A DNA stretch of 64,000 nucleotides from Bacteroidales bacterium (GCA_012839605.1 DUNA01000031.1:1-64000); one strand, 5' to 3'. Positions 50,674-62,509 are shown, numbered from the stretch's first letter. The notes: a model not told the origin generated them from the sequence alone. Numbers and translations are program-made.

Positions 50674-53640
50674 ATGATACGGTTCTTACGTGTTTTCTAT
50701 CTTTTTTGCCTGTTTTCAGGTGTTTCTTTGCTGTATGCCCAAGAAAAAACGCTTGATGCTCACGAGCAATATCAAACGGCTGTCAATTTGTACCAACGCG
50801 GACAATATTGGAGTGCCTATCAAATATTCAACCGGTTTGACAAAGAGCCAATAGGTGGATATACCCATTGGGTAGCTTCCTACAAATTGCTTTGTGAAAT
50901 AGGTCTGGACGATGCCGCCGTAGATGACAAAGCCCTTCGCTGGGAGCAAGAATACCCGGCTGCTCCGTTAAAGCACCTGGTATACTTTACATTGGGTACC
51001 TACTACTCCAACAAAGGCAGATTTAAAGAATCCCTGGCTGCATTAGAAAAAGTACACATCAAGAGGCTTCCGATTTTGGAAAGAACGGCCTTTCTTTTTC
51101 GTAAAGGATACGCAGCCATGCAGACAGCAGATGTGGAAAAGGCCATGCGTTGTTTTGTGGAGACGGAACAATCCGAGGGAAAAGAATCGTACAAATGGAG
51201 CGCCCTTTATTACAGAGGCTATTTACACTATGCCGGCGGCCGCTTTCAAGAAGCCATTCCGCTGCTGGAACGGTTGACTACCGTTCCTCAATATGCGGAA
51301 CTATCTACCACGTATTTGCTGCAATCCCTCTTCTATTTAAAAGAATACGAACGGGTAATCAAAACGGGAGTTCCTCTATACGAACATGCAGACCGGGCGT
51401 TACGTACCACATTGGCCAAAACGCTGTCGGAAGCGTTTTTTGCCCTTGACCAAACCAAAGAAGCCCGCGCTTTTTTTGATGATTATTTGACAGAAGCCCA
51501 ATCGTTGACCCTTACCGACAGGTATTATTCAGGCATCCTGTATTTTAAATTGGAAGAGTACCAGCAAGCAGCGGAACAACTGGCTGTTGTAGGTGAAAGA
51601 GAAGACAGTTTGGGACAAAACGCCCTCTACCATTTGGGAGAGTCTTACATCAGATTGAAAAACAAAGTAAACGCCAAAGAAGCTTTCAGAAGAGCCAGCG
51701 CGTTGCCCTTTGACCCGGTCCTTAAAGAAGACGCTTTCTTCAATTACGCCAAACTTTCCTTTGATTTGAACAGAGACATTCAGGTGCTGTCTGCCTACCG
51801 CAAAGAATATCCTCAGTCACCCAAGTTGGATGAAATCCAGAATTACATGGCTGCAAACCACTTCTTGAATCAAGATTACGCCATGGCCGTTGAAGCACTC
51901 TTGGATTTGAGAAATCCCACAAAAGAAAACACGGCCGATCTTCAAAAAGCCGCCTATCTGAGAGGCATTCAATTGTACAAAACAGGCTCTTTCAGAGAGG
52001 CTGAAAGATATTTCACTTTAGCCAAAGAGCCGTATTGGGTAGCCGAATGTCTGTACAGAAGCAACCTCTACAAAAACGCCATCAATACGTGGAATACCTT
52101 TATCAGAGAAAGCGGTGCTTACGCCCATCCTGAAAAATACAGAACAAGCCATTACAACATAGCTTATGCCTATTTTAAACAAAGGGATTACAAGAGAGCA
52201 GAAGAATGGTTTCACAAGTATTTGAAATTGGGCCGAGGCGATAAGCGGCTGATTGCAGACACATACTTAAGACTGGGCGATTGTTCTTTTGCACAATATG
52301 CACACGGGCAGGCTTTGATAGAATACCAACACGCGTTGGACAACCGTACGGTAGCTCCGGATTACGCCCTCTATCAAATGGCGATGGCACAGGGCGTCTT
52401 AAACAAAGACCCTGAAAAGATCCATACGCTGGACAAGCTGATGGCAGATTATCCGGGATCGGGATTTTTCTCATCGGCACTTTTTGAACAAGGACGTACG
52501 TTTGTACAAACAAACCAATACGAAAATGCCGAAGACCGCTTTTCAACCATTCTCTCTTTTGCGCAACACAGCGCCTTCCATGCCAAAGCTCTGGTAGAAC
52601 TGGGACTTATACGCATCAACACGCAAAAACCCGATCAAGCCTTGGAGTATTACAAAGAAGTGCTGCAACGGTACCCCGGTTCTCCCGATGCAGAAAACGC
52701 ATTGGCCGGTATTGAAAACGTTTATATGGCACGCAACGACTCAAAGGGTTTCTTTGAGTACTTGGAAAGCTTAGGCATTGATTCCGGCAAAAGTCCGGGA
52801 GAAAAAGAAATGCTTTTTTTCTCATCTGCAGAACAATTGTATTTAAACAGCTCCTATGCCGCTGCCGTGACGGCCCTCAATCAATTTATCAGAGAGTTTC
52901 CGGAAAGCACAAAACAACCGGCGGCGCATTTTTACTTGGGAGAATGTTATTCGCAGTTGGATAGAATGCAACTTGCGGCAGATGCGTATCTGGTAGTTAT
53001 GAAGAGCCCGTCCGGTTCCTACACAGAGTTGGCTACCAAACATTACGCTGCCATACAATACCAACTGGAACAATACGGCAATGCAGTAGATGCCTACATG
53101 AGTCTGAGCGATATTGCCCGCATTGAAAACAACAAACTGGATGCTCAAAAAGGACTCATGTGGTCTTTTTACAAAAACAAACAGTACAGAAACGCACTCG
53201 TTCAATCAGAGAAAATAATAGACAATCCTTCTTTTGAAAAGGACGTACAAAAAGACGCCGTTTACGTAAAAGCCAAAAGCCATCTGGTGTTGGGAGAAAG
53301 GGAGCAAGCCAATATCTTGTTGGAACAGTTGAAGCATGACAGCCATACGGCTGCCGGAGCCGAGGCGTTCTTTCTGCTATGCAAAGATGCTTTTGACATA
53401 GGAGATTTTGATAAAGCAGAAACCATGATTTATGATTTTGCAGACACGGATACTCCACAACAGTATTGGATAGCCCGATCTTTCGTGCTGTTGGGAGATA
53501 TTTTTGCAGAACGCGAAGAATGGGTACAAGCCAAGGCTACGTACGAAAGCATACAAAAAGGATACAAATCGGAAAAGTCGGATGATATAGAACAAATGGT
53601 TACGCTACGATTAAAAAAATGTGAGGAGGAATTGCCATGA
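50674..53640 (+). CDS. Large exported tetratricopeptide-repeat protein
   Basis: 988 residues with a signal peptide (VFYLFCLFSGVSLLYAQE) and TPR-like repeats along nearly the whole length, for example FKESLAALEKVHI, YQQAAEQLAVVG, FREAERYFTLAKEPYW, YKRAEEWFHKYLKLG, PDQALEYYKEVLQRYPGSPDAENAL and TYESIQKGYKSEKSDD. No catalytic domain or lipobox is seen, so it should be a periplasmic scaffold. The gene overlaps the following outer-membrane barrel gene by 4 nt, which suggests a joint envelope function. The specific role is unknown. Confidence 0.85.
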   Translation: MIRFLRVFYLFCLFSGVSLLYAQEKTLDAHEQYQTAVNLYQRGQYWSAYQIFNRFDKEPIGGYTHWVASYKLLCEIGLDDAAVDDKALRWEQEYPAAPLKHLVYFTLGTYYSNKGRFKESLAALEKVHIKRLPILERTAFLFRKGYAAMQTADVEKAMRCFVETEQSEGKESYKWSALYYRGYLHYAGGRFQEAIPLLERLTTVPQYAELSTTYLLQSLFYLKEYERVIKTGVPLYEHADRALRTTLAKTLSEAFFALDQTKEARAFFDDYLTEAQSLTLTDRYYSGILYFKLEEYQQAAEQLAVVGEREDSLGQNALYHLGESYIRLKNKVNAKEAFRRASALPFDPVLKEDAFFNYAKLSFDLNRDIQVLSAYRKEYPQSPKLDEIQNYMAANHFLNQDYAMAVEALLDLRNPTKENTADLQKAAYLRGIQLYKTGSFREAERYFTLAKEPYWVAECLYRSNLYKNAINTWNTFIRESGAYAHPEKYRTSHYNIAYAYFKQRDYKRAEEWFHKYLKLGRGDKRLIADTYLRLGDCSFAQYAHGQALIEYQHALDNRTVAPDYALYQMAMAQGVLNKDPEKIHTLDKLMADYPGSGFFSSALFEQGRTFVQTNQYENAEDRFSTILSFAQHSAFHAKALVELGLIRINTQKPDQALEYYKEVLQRYPGSPDAENALAGIENVYMARNDSKGFFEYLESLGIDSGKSPGEKEMLFFSSAEQLYLNSSYAAAVTALNQFIREFPESTKQPAAHFYLGECYSQLDRMQLAADAYLVVMKSPSGSYTELATKHYAAIQYQLEQYGNAVDAYMSLSDIARIENNKLDAQKGLMWSFYKNKQYRNALVQSEKIIDNPSFEKDVQKDAVYVKAKSHLVLGEREQANILLEQLKHDSHTAAGAEAFFLLCKDAFDIGDFDKAETMIYDFADTDTPQQYWIARSFVLLGDIFAEREEWVQAKATYESIQKGYKSEKSDDIEQMVTLRLKKCEEELP

Positions 53641-55265
53641 GAAAAACACTTACAATCCTCTTGTGTTTCACCGCCGGCCTGTTGGCCGCTCAAGAGCAAA
53701 TTCATCCTGTAATACAAGTTGAGAGGCTTTACGACGCAGACCTTATAGAAGTAAGCAAACCGACTTTAGACACGTCTATTCCCGATTCACTACGTACATT
53801 CCACACACTTTTTGAATACAAGATTTTTGACAAACCTTTGGTAGATCTGTACGATTTCGCCCCCTTGCCTCCTGCGTTGGCGCGAGCCGCTCGAGGACCT
53901 GAAAAACAGTACGGATATATAAATCTGGGGACGGGTTACCCGTGGACTCCCAAAGCAGATGTATTTTTGCAAGCTCCCCTTCCCTCCGGTTGGTACGCAG
54001 GATTGCAAGCAAACCACAGGTCCCTGCTAAGTACCGACACGCGGTTGACCACTACGGGACTGCTTGCCTTGGAACACAGAGGGAAGAACAACACGTTCAG
54101 ATTGTATGCGCCGGCAGAAGTACTCTCCCATTCTTTCACAGGACCGGGAAATGCGTTTTACTACAAGACAGGTGGCGGATTGGAAACGTTTTCGCACAAA
54201 AGCGCTCCGGGAGATTGGCATTACTATTGGAAATCTGAGTACCTCCACGCGATAAACAACGTCACAGAAACAGTAGACAACATCCCAAAAATACGTGAAA
54301 ACGTACTCAATCTAAAAGCGCTTGCCGGCTACAACATGTCTGAAAAATTCCGTATCAATTTAGGGATGTCGGCGCAGTTTGCCAGCGACAGGTGGTCACC
54401 GGACAGCGTTTCTGTTTCGGGTGCTACGGCTCATCTTTTTCCACACGTTGTTTTAAACGGTGCGCGTTATAAAGTTGCGGCAGGTATCAAAATAGGATAC
54501 CTCTTAAGACCCGACAACAACAAGTTGGGCTTCTTTCCTTGGTTTGACACCCATTTGGTCCTAGCCAAAGACGTACTTACCCTCTTTGCAAGAGTAGACG
54601 GATACCAAAAACTGAACACGTTCCAAGATCGGATATCTGAAAATCCCTGGGTAACAGCTAACGAACTGTATGATGCCTATGTGCCATGGGACGTACAAGC
54701 CGGAATTACAGGCACCGTAGCCGATCGTTTCCAATACAAGATATACGGGGCGTACCGTTATATGAAGAACAGAGTTTATTACGGAGCACAACCCTCTGTC
54801 GTTGACTTTACGGGTATGTACCGCACCACGGGTATGTACCGCATTTCGTACGCAGATGAAACCAGGTATTCTGCCGTAGCCTTGTTGTCTTTTCAAACAA
54901 AACCCATTATGGCAGGTATATCCGGAAGCTGGCACAAATATGCACTCAACACAGGCAACCCGCCGTGGCACGAACCGGAGTGGGAAGTACAAGCCTATGT
55001 CAGGTATAACATAAGGGAACGTATTGTATTTTCTGTAGATGCGCACTGGCAAGCTGCCTGTTTTGCTCCCGACTGGATAGCAGACAATCCCCCTGTAGAA
55101 ATCCCCTCTTTCATCAATTTGAGGGCACAAGCAGAATACGTATTGCACAAAGGTTTTTCCGTATACGTATTTGGTGATAATCTTTTAAATAAAAAGATCT
55201 CTTTATTTTACTTGTATCCTAATCCAGGCTTGACTTTAGGAGGTGGAATAACCCTTCGTTTCTGA
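53637..55265 (+). CDS. Outer-membrane beta-barrel protein (plug-less, TonB-receptor-like barrel)
   Basis: 542 residues: signal peptide (TLTILLCFTAGLLAAQE), an N-terminal strip of about 80 residues, then alternating amphipathic strands up to an aromatic C-terminal residue (GGGITLRF), as required for BAM-dependent insertion. The last strands (FSVYVFGDNLLNKKISLFYLYPNPGLTLGGGITLRF) resemble the end of TonB-dependent receptors, but no carboxypeptidase-like or plug domain is present. It is co-translated with the large TPR protein. A tandem 18-bp duplication lies inside. Function unknown. Confidence 0.8.
   Translation: MRKTLTILLCFTAGLLAAQEQIHPVIQVERLYDADLIEVSKPTLDTSIPDSLRTFHTLFEYKIFDKPLVDLYDFAPLPPALARAARGPEKQYGYINLGTGYPWTPKADVFLQAPLPSGWYAGLQANHRSLLSTDTRLTTTGLLALEHRGKNNTFRLYAPAEVLSHSFTGPGNAFYYKTGGGLETFSHKSAPGDWHYYWKSEYLHAINNVTETVDNIPKIRENVLNLKALAGYNMSEKFRINLGMSAQFASDRWSPDSVSVSGATAHLFPHVVLNGARYKVAAGIKIGYLLRPDNNKLGFFPWFDTHLVLAKDVLTLFARVDGYQKLNTFQDRISENPWVTANELYDAYVPWDVQAGITGTVADRFQYKIYGAYRYMKNRVYYGAQPSVVDFTGMYRTTGMYRISYADETRYSAVALLSFQTKPIMAGISGSWHKYALNTGNPPWHEPEWEVQAYVRYNIRERIVFSVDAHWQAACFAPDWIADNPPVEIPSFINLRAQAEYVLHKGFSVYVFGDNLLNKKISLFYLYPNPGLTLGGGITLRF
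54810..54845 (+). repeat. In-frame tandem 18-bp duplication
   Basis: ACGGGTATGTACCGCACC is followed directly by ACGGGTATGTACCGCATT, giving TGMYRTTGMYR in a predicted barrel strand or loop of the 542-residue outer-membrane protein. Confidence 0.9.
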
Positions 55266-55269
55266 TTAG

Positions 55270-58532
<3,263 letters not shown>

Positions 58533-58544
58533 ACTTTATTCCTA

Positions 58545-60023
58545 TTAGAGCAGCGGGCTAAGTAACCGGACCAATTGTTCGCTCCATTTTTGGCGTCGTG
58601 GTCTCTTGTTCCACGTTTTGGCTACAATCAATTTGGAATGCTTCAAGTCTGCATCAAATGTTGCTTCCAATTGAGCACTTACCTGAGGATTGTACACCAA
58701 AGCCCCTACTTCAAAATGGTGCTCCATACTTCTGATATCTAAATTGGCCGATCCTATCAGACAACATTTGCCGTCAATACTGATGGTTTTGGAATGTACA
58801 AACCCTTTTGTGTACAAATAGATATGAACTCCGGCATCCAATAAATCGTTGACGTAAGAGAGGCTGGCAAAATGTACAAACCGGCTGTCGGCTTCCTCCG
58901 GCAGCATGATACGTACTTCTATCCCTCCCAGAGCGGCCGTTCTCAAGGCATTCAAGATGGATTCGTTGGGAATGAAATACGGTGTGGTGATGCTGATTCG
59001 TTCCCGGGCCTCTGTGATAAGGGTCAGATACAACTGCATGATATCTGCCCAATCGCTATCGGGACCGGAACTGACAATTTGCATGTAACACGTTTCCGGA
59101 ACAGAATCTTCCGGCAGCTGAGGCAGACTGTATTTGTAATGCTTCCGACGGCGCAAGTTCTTGTTGGTGATGAAGTACCAGTCCATCAAAAAGCTCGATT
59201 CCAGTTGCTTTACCGCCTCTCCTCGGATGCGCATTTGCGTATCGCGCCACTCAATGCTTTTTCCTCCGTCGTAATACCTATCGGCAATGTTTATTCCGCC
59301 CAGAAAACCTTCTTCTCCGTCCACAATCAGCAATTTCCTGTGGTTTCTGTAATTGATCATAGCCCGAATACCGGCAAAACGCACCTTTCCAAAGGGTTCT
59401 ATACGCACACCTGCCTTTTTCATTTCTTTGATAAAAGCGCGCGGCAAATTCCAGCTGCCAAAATCGTCGTAAATGACGCAGACGTCAACTCCCTGTTTGG
59501 ATTTTTCTATGAGCAGATTTTTCCAACGCGTACCTACGGCATCGTTTTCTATGATAAAGCTCTGCAGATGGATATGGTGTTTGGCGGTTTGGGCAGAGGC
59601 GTACATAGCCATCAACGCATCCTTCCCCGTGTAATAGATTTCTGTGCTGTTGTGTTCCGTCAAGATGCTGTGGCTGTTGTTCAGAGCCAAGAGCACCAGT
59701 TTTTTGTAAGGAGCCAAATCCGCGGGCAATTGGCTGCCGGCCCGGTTCATTCGTTCTGCCTGAAGCGTACTCTTCTCCTTTTTCAATTTTTCATCGTGCA
59801 ATCCTTTGCGGCTGTACATTTTGATTTTCCTAAAATCCCTTCCAAAATACACGTACAAAATCAACCCCACATAAGGCAACAACAACATGAGCACTATCCA
59901 TGTCAACGATTTGGTAGGATTGTGTTTTTTGAAAATCAGATCGTATATAAAATACAGGGCCAGCCCCAAATAGAAAAAGTAGAGCGTAAGACTGAACCAC
60001 GAACTAAAGTTAAAAACTGACAT
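58545..60023 (-). CDS. cls: Cardiolipin synthase
   Basis: 492 residues: two N-terminal transmembrane helices (LTLYFFYLGLALYFIYDLIF, WIVLMLLLPYVGLILYVYFG) and two phospholipase-D HKD motifs, HRKLLIVDGEEGFLGGINIAD and HSKTISIDGKCCLIGSANLDIRS. It condenses phosphatidylglycerol molecules, or related substrates, to cardiolipin at the inner membrane. Length fits ClsA-type enzymes. It lies between menG (5 nt) and the cysteate-synthase-like gene (12 nt). Confidence 0.94.
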   Translation of the reverse strand: MSVFNFSSWFSLTLYFFYLGLALYFIYDLIFKKHNPTKSLTWIVLMLLLPYVGLILYVYFGRDFRKIKMYSRKGLHDEKLKKEKSTLQAERMNRAGSQLPADLAPYKKLVLLALNNSHSILTEHNSTEIYYTGKDALMAMYASAQTAKHHIHLQSFIIENDAVGTRWKNLLIEKSKQGVDVCVIYDDFGSWNLPRAFIKEMKKAGVRIEPFGKVRFAGIRAMINYRNHRKLLIVDGEEGFLGGINIADRYYDGGKSIEWRDTQMRIRGEAVKQLESSFLMDWYFITNKNLRRRKHYKYSLPQLPEDSVPETCYMQIVSSGPDSDWADIMQLYLTLITEARERISITTPYFIPNESILNALRTAALGGIEVRIMLPEEADSRFVHFASLSYVNDLLDAGVHIYLYTKGFVHSKTISIDGKCCLIGSANLDIRSMEHHFEVGALVYNPQVSAQLEATFDADLKHSKLIVAKTWNKRPRRQKWSEQLVRLLSPLL

Positions 60024-60028
60024 TCTCT

Positions 60029-60784
60029 CTATTTTACTCCCGTATATAAAACAGCTACGCCCGGAAAAAACCGTGTATACGTAACGTCGTTAAATCCTGC
60101 CTCTTTCATTTCATCCCTGATTTGCCGAGGATGTGGAAACGTTTCCACAGAGTCCCGCAAGTAATCGTAAGCCGCCCTCTCTCCCGTTCCCAACCACCCC
60201 ACCAAAGGCAACACATACCGAATATATCCTTTTACCCCTAACCAAAACAGCCTGCCTCTTTTTTTCTGTGCATCTTCCGGCTGCATGGAAAATTCCAGAA
60301 CGTACAACCGTCCCTCCCGTTTCAACACCCGGTACATCTGTTGCAAAGCCCGGCTCCGGTCCGCCATATTCCTCAATCCGTACGCGACGGTCACTACTTG
60401 GAAACTTTCTTCCTCCAAAGGCAGATCTTCTGCATAGCCCTTCTTGTACAAAGGCGCTTGGCACTCCGGCCGCTGTCCTTGCCGAGACTTTGTTTTGAGA
60501 TGTCTCTTTTTGGCTACAGCCAGCATAGCGTCGTTGGGGTCTATACCGGTCACATGCACTCCCTCCAAACAAGCCAGTTGCTCTGTCAAAGCTCCCGTCC
60601 CGCAAGCCACATCCAGTATGTATTCATGAGGTATGTTCCGAATTTTTCTTACCAGCTTTCGCTGCCATTTTTTATGCATGCCCAGCGACACCAAACAGTT
60701 TGTCCTGTCGTATTTGCCGGCTATGGCTTGAAACACCCGGTACGTCGGGTCAGATGTCACGGATGTTCCCGTAAGAGTAGTCAT
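60029..60784 (-). CDS. menG: Demethylmenaquinone methyltransferase
   Basis: A 251-residue SAM-dependent methyltransferase of the UbiE/MenG family, the last step of menaquinone synthesis. Motifs are FQAIAGKYDRTNCLVSLGMHKKWQRKLV, ILDVACGTGALTEQL, VTVAYGLRNMADRSRALQQMYRVLKREGRLYVLEFS and PHPRQIRDEMKEAGFNDV. Menaquinone is the likely quinone in this anaerobic type of organism. The start overlaps the upstream gene by 35 nt; a start a few codons later cannot be excluded. Confidence 0.93.
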   Translation of the reverse strand: MTTLTGTSVTSDPTYRVFQAIAGKYDRTNCLVSLGMHKKWQRKLVRKIRNIPHEYILDVACGTGALTEQLACLEGVHVTGIDPNDAMLAVAKKRHLKTKSRQGQRPECQAPLYKKGYAEDLPLEEESFQVVTVAYGLRNMADRSRALQQMYRVLKREGRLYVLEFSMQPEDAQKKRGRLFWLGVKGYIRYVLPLVGWLGTGERAAYDYLRDSVETFPHPRQIRDEMKEAGFNDVTYTRFFPGVAVLYTGVK

Positions 60785-61259
60785 CTATCCGAATGTCTCC
60801 TTTTGTCACGTGCCCCAAAGTCATGACCGTTATGTTGTTATCAAACAAGAAACGCACCAGGTCTTCATCCTCGTCTATGGATACGGTCACCACTGCGGCT
60901 ACTCCATGGTTCTCAAATAAAAATTCTTCTTCAGGAATCTCTGAATCGGTAGTGATATCGAATCCCAGTCCGGAAGGCAAGGCTACTCTCAACAACGCTT
61001 CCAACAACCCTTCTTGCGTAATTTCTTGTACACAGGAAAGCAGGTTTTTGCGCATGGCAGAAAGTATCACTTTATTCATACGATACGCATTGTCCAGGTT
61101 CACATCTGTAGCATGCACTTCTCCTATCAGGTAAATCATATCTCCTTTGTAGTCCAACATACTAAAGGCTTCTTCCGGATTGGGCTTGTCGGCTCCCTGG
61201 CTTTTAAGGGATGCTACTATTTCATAGACCCTCTTCTTGATCAAACTGTTAGTATCCAT
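60750..61259 (-). CDS. Stand-alone AIRS_C-like domain protein (PurL/PurM C-terminal fold)
   Basis: 169 residues. The sequence EAFSMLDYKGDMIYLIGE, VQEITQEGLLEALLRVALPSGLGFDITTDSEIPEEEFLFENHGVAAVVTVSID and NNITVMTLGHVTKGDIRIDD follow the pattern of the C-terminal domain of FGAM synthetase/AIR synthetase (HDVSDGGL...LF.E.....VV...IG.V). The N-terminal ATP-binding half is absent, so it is unlikely to be an active ligase by itself. It leads the operon with menG, cls and the cysteate-synthase-like gene. Family call from pattern recall only. Confidence 0.6.
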   Translation of the reverse strand: MDTNSLIKKRVYEIVASLKSQGADKPNPEEAFSMLDYKGDMIYLIGEVHATDVNLDNAYRMNKVILSAMRKNLLSCVQEITQEGLLEALLRVALPSGLGFDITTDSEIPEEEFLFENHGVAAVVTVSIDEDEDLVRFLFDNNITVMTLGHVTKGDIRIDDYSYGNIRDI

Positions 61260-61278
61260 ACATCGGTTTTTAATGAAA

Positions 61279-61286
61279 CAAATATA
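61279..61286 (-). promoter_or_regulatory. Predicted -7 element TATATTTG for the AIRS_C-menG-cls-cysteate-synthase operon
   Basis: Exact TAnnTTTG on the minus strand, 19 nt before the first gene and divergent from the tRNA-Leu element. Confidence 0.6.
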
Positions 61287-61308
61287 GGAAGAATACCGAA
61301 ATTTGTCT

Positions 61309-61316
61309 TATATTTG
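61309..61316 (+). promoter_or_regulatory. Predicted -7 element TATATTTG for tRNA-Leu
   Basis: Exact TAnnTTTG ending 11 nt before the mature tRNA 5' end. Confidence 0.65.
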
Positions 61317-61327
61317 CCCCGCAAATT

Positions 61328-61411
61328 GCCCAGGTGGTGGAATTGGTAGACACGCCACTTTGAGGGGGTGGTGCCGGTTACGGTGTGCAAGTTCGATCCT
61401 TGTCCTGGGCA
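61328..61411 (+). tRNA. tRNA-Leu(GAG)
   Basis: An 84-nt class II tRNA: acceptor GCCCAGG/CCTGGGC, anticodon stem CCACT/GGTGG (one G-U) with loop TTGAGGG (anticodon GAG), a long variable arm as in tRNA-Leu, the T arm with GTTCGATCC and discriminator A. CCA is not encoded. It reads CUC and CUU codons. Confidence 0.95.
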
Positions 61412-61415
61412 CAAA

Positions 61416-61456
61416 AAAAAAGTCAAGTTGCTGCATATTAGCAACTTGACTTTTTT
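61416..61456. terminator. Bidirectional terminator between tRNA-Leu and the microprotein cluster
   Basis: GTCAAGTTGC and GCAACTTGAC pair perfectly over 10 bp around TGCATATTA, with A-run before and T-run after. It therefore works as an intrinsic terminator in both directions: for tRNA-Leu on the plus strand and for the tiny genes on the minus strand. Confidence 0.88.
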
Positions 61457-61460
61457 ATAG

Positions 61461-61556
61461 CTAGTGAAAGTAGCAGTCCCAAAATAAATAAATTACAATA
61501 CCGACAATGCCTGTTACGAAAGCAATCATCAATACTTTTTGCCAATCTATTGCCAT
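61461..61556 (-). CDS. Putative 31-residue membrane microprotein
   Basis: Too short for the ORF track. MAIDWQKVLMIAFVTGIVGIVIYLFWDCYFH is one hydrophobic helix with a short soluble start. It is the last of three overlapping tiny genes and ends 4 nt before a bidirectional terminator. Its ATG overlaps the preceding tiny gene by 10 nt. No family recognised. Confidence 0.5.
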   Translation of the reverse strand: MAIDWQKVLMIAFVTGIVGIVIYLFWDCYFH

Positions 61557-61657
61557 GTTACTAAAGCATAGAAAACTACAATAAGCCATATTGCAGCAAA
61601 ACCCGCCAATCCCAGGAGGATACCTGTCAGCCATTCAGAACCAGTTACGTTTTTCAT
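61547..61657 (-). CDS. Putative 36-residue membrane microprotein
   Basis: Too short for the ORF track. MKNVTGSEWLTGILLGLAGFAAIWLIVVFYALVTWQ has a single hydrophobic helix. The ATG overlaps the stop of the preceding tiny gene as ATGA, the classic arrangement for translational coupling. It shares a GLAG motif with the preceding protein. No family recognised. Confidence 0.55.
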   Translation of the reverse strand: MKNVTGSEWLTGILLGLAGFAAIWLIVVFYALVTWQ

Positions 61658-61776
61658 ACAGTTTTGATAAAATTAAAATAAGAAAACAGGGCTATGAGTA
61701 CCATAATAACCTGCAGTACGCCCAAAACAATACCTGAGCCGGCCAGTCCTGAAAAAACACCTATTATCCATTCCAT
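61654..61776 (-). CDS. Putative 40-residue membrane microprotein
   Basis: Too short for the ORF track. MEWIIGVFSGLAGSGIVLGVLQVIMVLIALFSYFNFIKTV is almost entirely hydrophobic with a Gly-rich small-residue face and a lone Lys near the end. It starts 7 nt after the FISUMP lipoprotein stop and overlaps the next tiny gene (ATGA). Expression as part of the lipoprotein transcript is inferred. No family recognised. Confidence 0.55.
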   Translation of the reverse strand: MEWIIGVFSGLAGSGIVLGVLQVIMVLIALFSYFNFIKTV

Positions 61777-61783
61777 AATACTA

Positions 61784-62509
61784 TCAGTCTTTAACACAAC
61801 GGACAGAAAATCCACAAATCTTATTTCCGGTGCTTTGCACTACCTGCTCCATGTTATAAAGTATGCGCCGGATATAAATAAATTCAGTGCTACTCTCTGT
61901 AGCGCTCCACCAATGGCCACAAATACCCAGGTTTTTAAAAGGGGTATTTGGAGAACAATACCCACCCGGCAAAGCAGAAAAACGGGATTTGTTCCTATAC
62001 GGCGGATAATCGTCATTTCCCACAGCACCTTCTTCTGACGATTCATTCCACCCGTACATACTTGCCAGAGATTTGGCAACCTTGGCACGTCCACCACCTG
62101 TTGACCCGTCGTAGTTGAAACCGTTGTCTGCCAGATAGTTTGTCAGTTGGTCCCATTCGTCGTCACTAGGAAGATGCCAGCCTTTGGGACAAATACCTTC
62201 CTCTTTCATGAGGGCTGACCAATTGTACAGCACACCATACTTTTTGTAGTTCTCTGTGTTTTTTGCTTCTTTAACGTCAGTGCCTTCGTAACCGTACACG
62301 TAATAATAAGGTTCGGTCCAGGAACCATCTGTTGACAAACTTACAGAAGGCAGATAGGCCAGGTTTTCTGCCATCCATGTCTGCTCACCAATAGTGATTG
62401 TTTTGTAGATTTTGTAATCGCGACTATCTATACATATACAAGGAATTATATGTGGTGTACAGGAATACAACAAGATACCCGCTAGCAAGATAAGGATCGT
62501 GTTTTTCAT
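61784..62509 (-). CDS. FISUMP-domain lipoprotein
   Basis: 241 residues with a lipoprotein signal (MKNTILILLAGILLYSC) and one Fibrobacter succinogenes major-paralogous domain: TITIGEQTWMAENLAYLP, YGVLYNWSALM, CPKGWHLPSDDEWDQLTNYLADNG, FSALPGGYCSP, GHWWSATESS and the end GFSVRCVKD. The fold is expected to be C-type-lectin-like and the protein probably sits on the outer membrane or surface. Its role is unknown. Three tiny membrane-protein genes follow it closely. Confidence 0.85.
   Translation of the reverse strand: MKNTILILLAGILLYSCTPHIIPCICIDSRDYKIYKTITIGEQTWMAENLAYLPSVSLSTDGSWTEPYYYVYGYEGTDVKEAKNTENYKKYGVLYNWSALMKEEGICPKGWHLPSDDEWDQLTNYLADNGFNYDGSTGGGRAKVAKSLASMYGWNESSEEGAVGNDDYPPYRNKSRFSALPGGYCSPNTPFKNLGICGHWWSATESSTEFIYIRRILYNMEQVVQSTGNKICGFSVRCVKD

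Noticed and set aside
58872-60020. 382-codon plus-strand ORF
   Set aside because: It lies entirely opposite cardiolipin synthase, whose two HKD motifs are intact; the plus-strand product shows no domain.
61784-62509. FISUMP protein as variable target of a diversity-generating retroelement
   Set aside because: The C-type-lectin-like end resembles such targets, but there is no reverse transcriptase, template repeat or adenine-biased codon cluster in the window.
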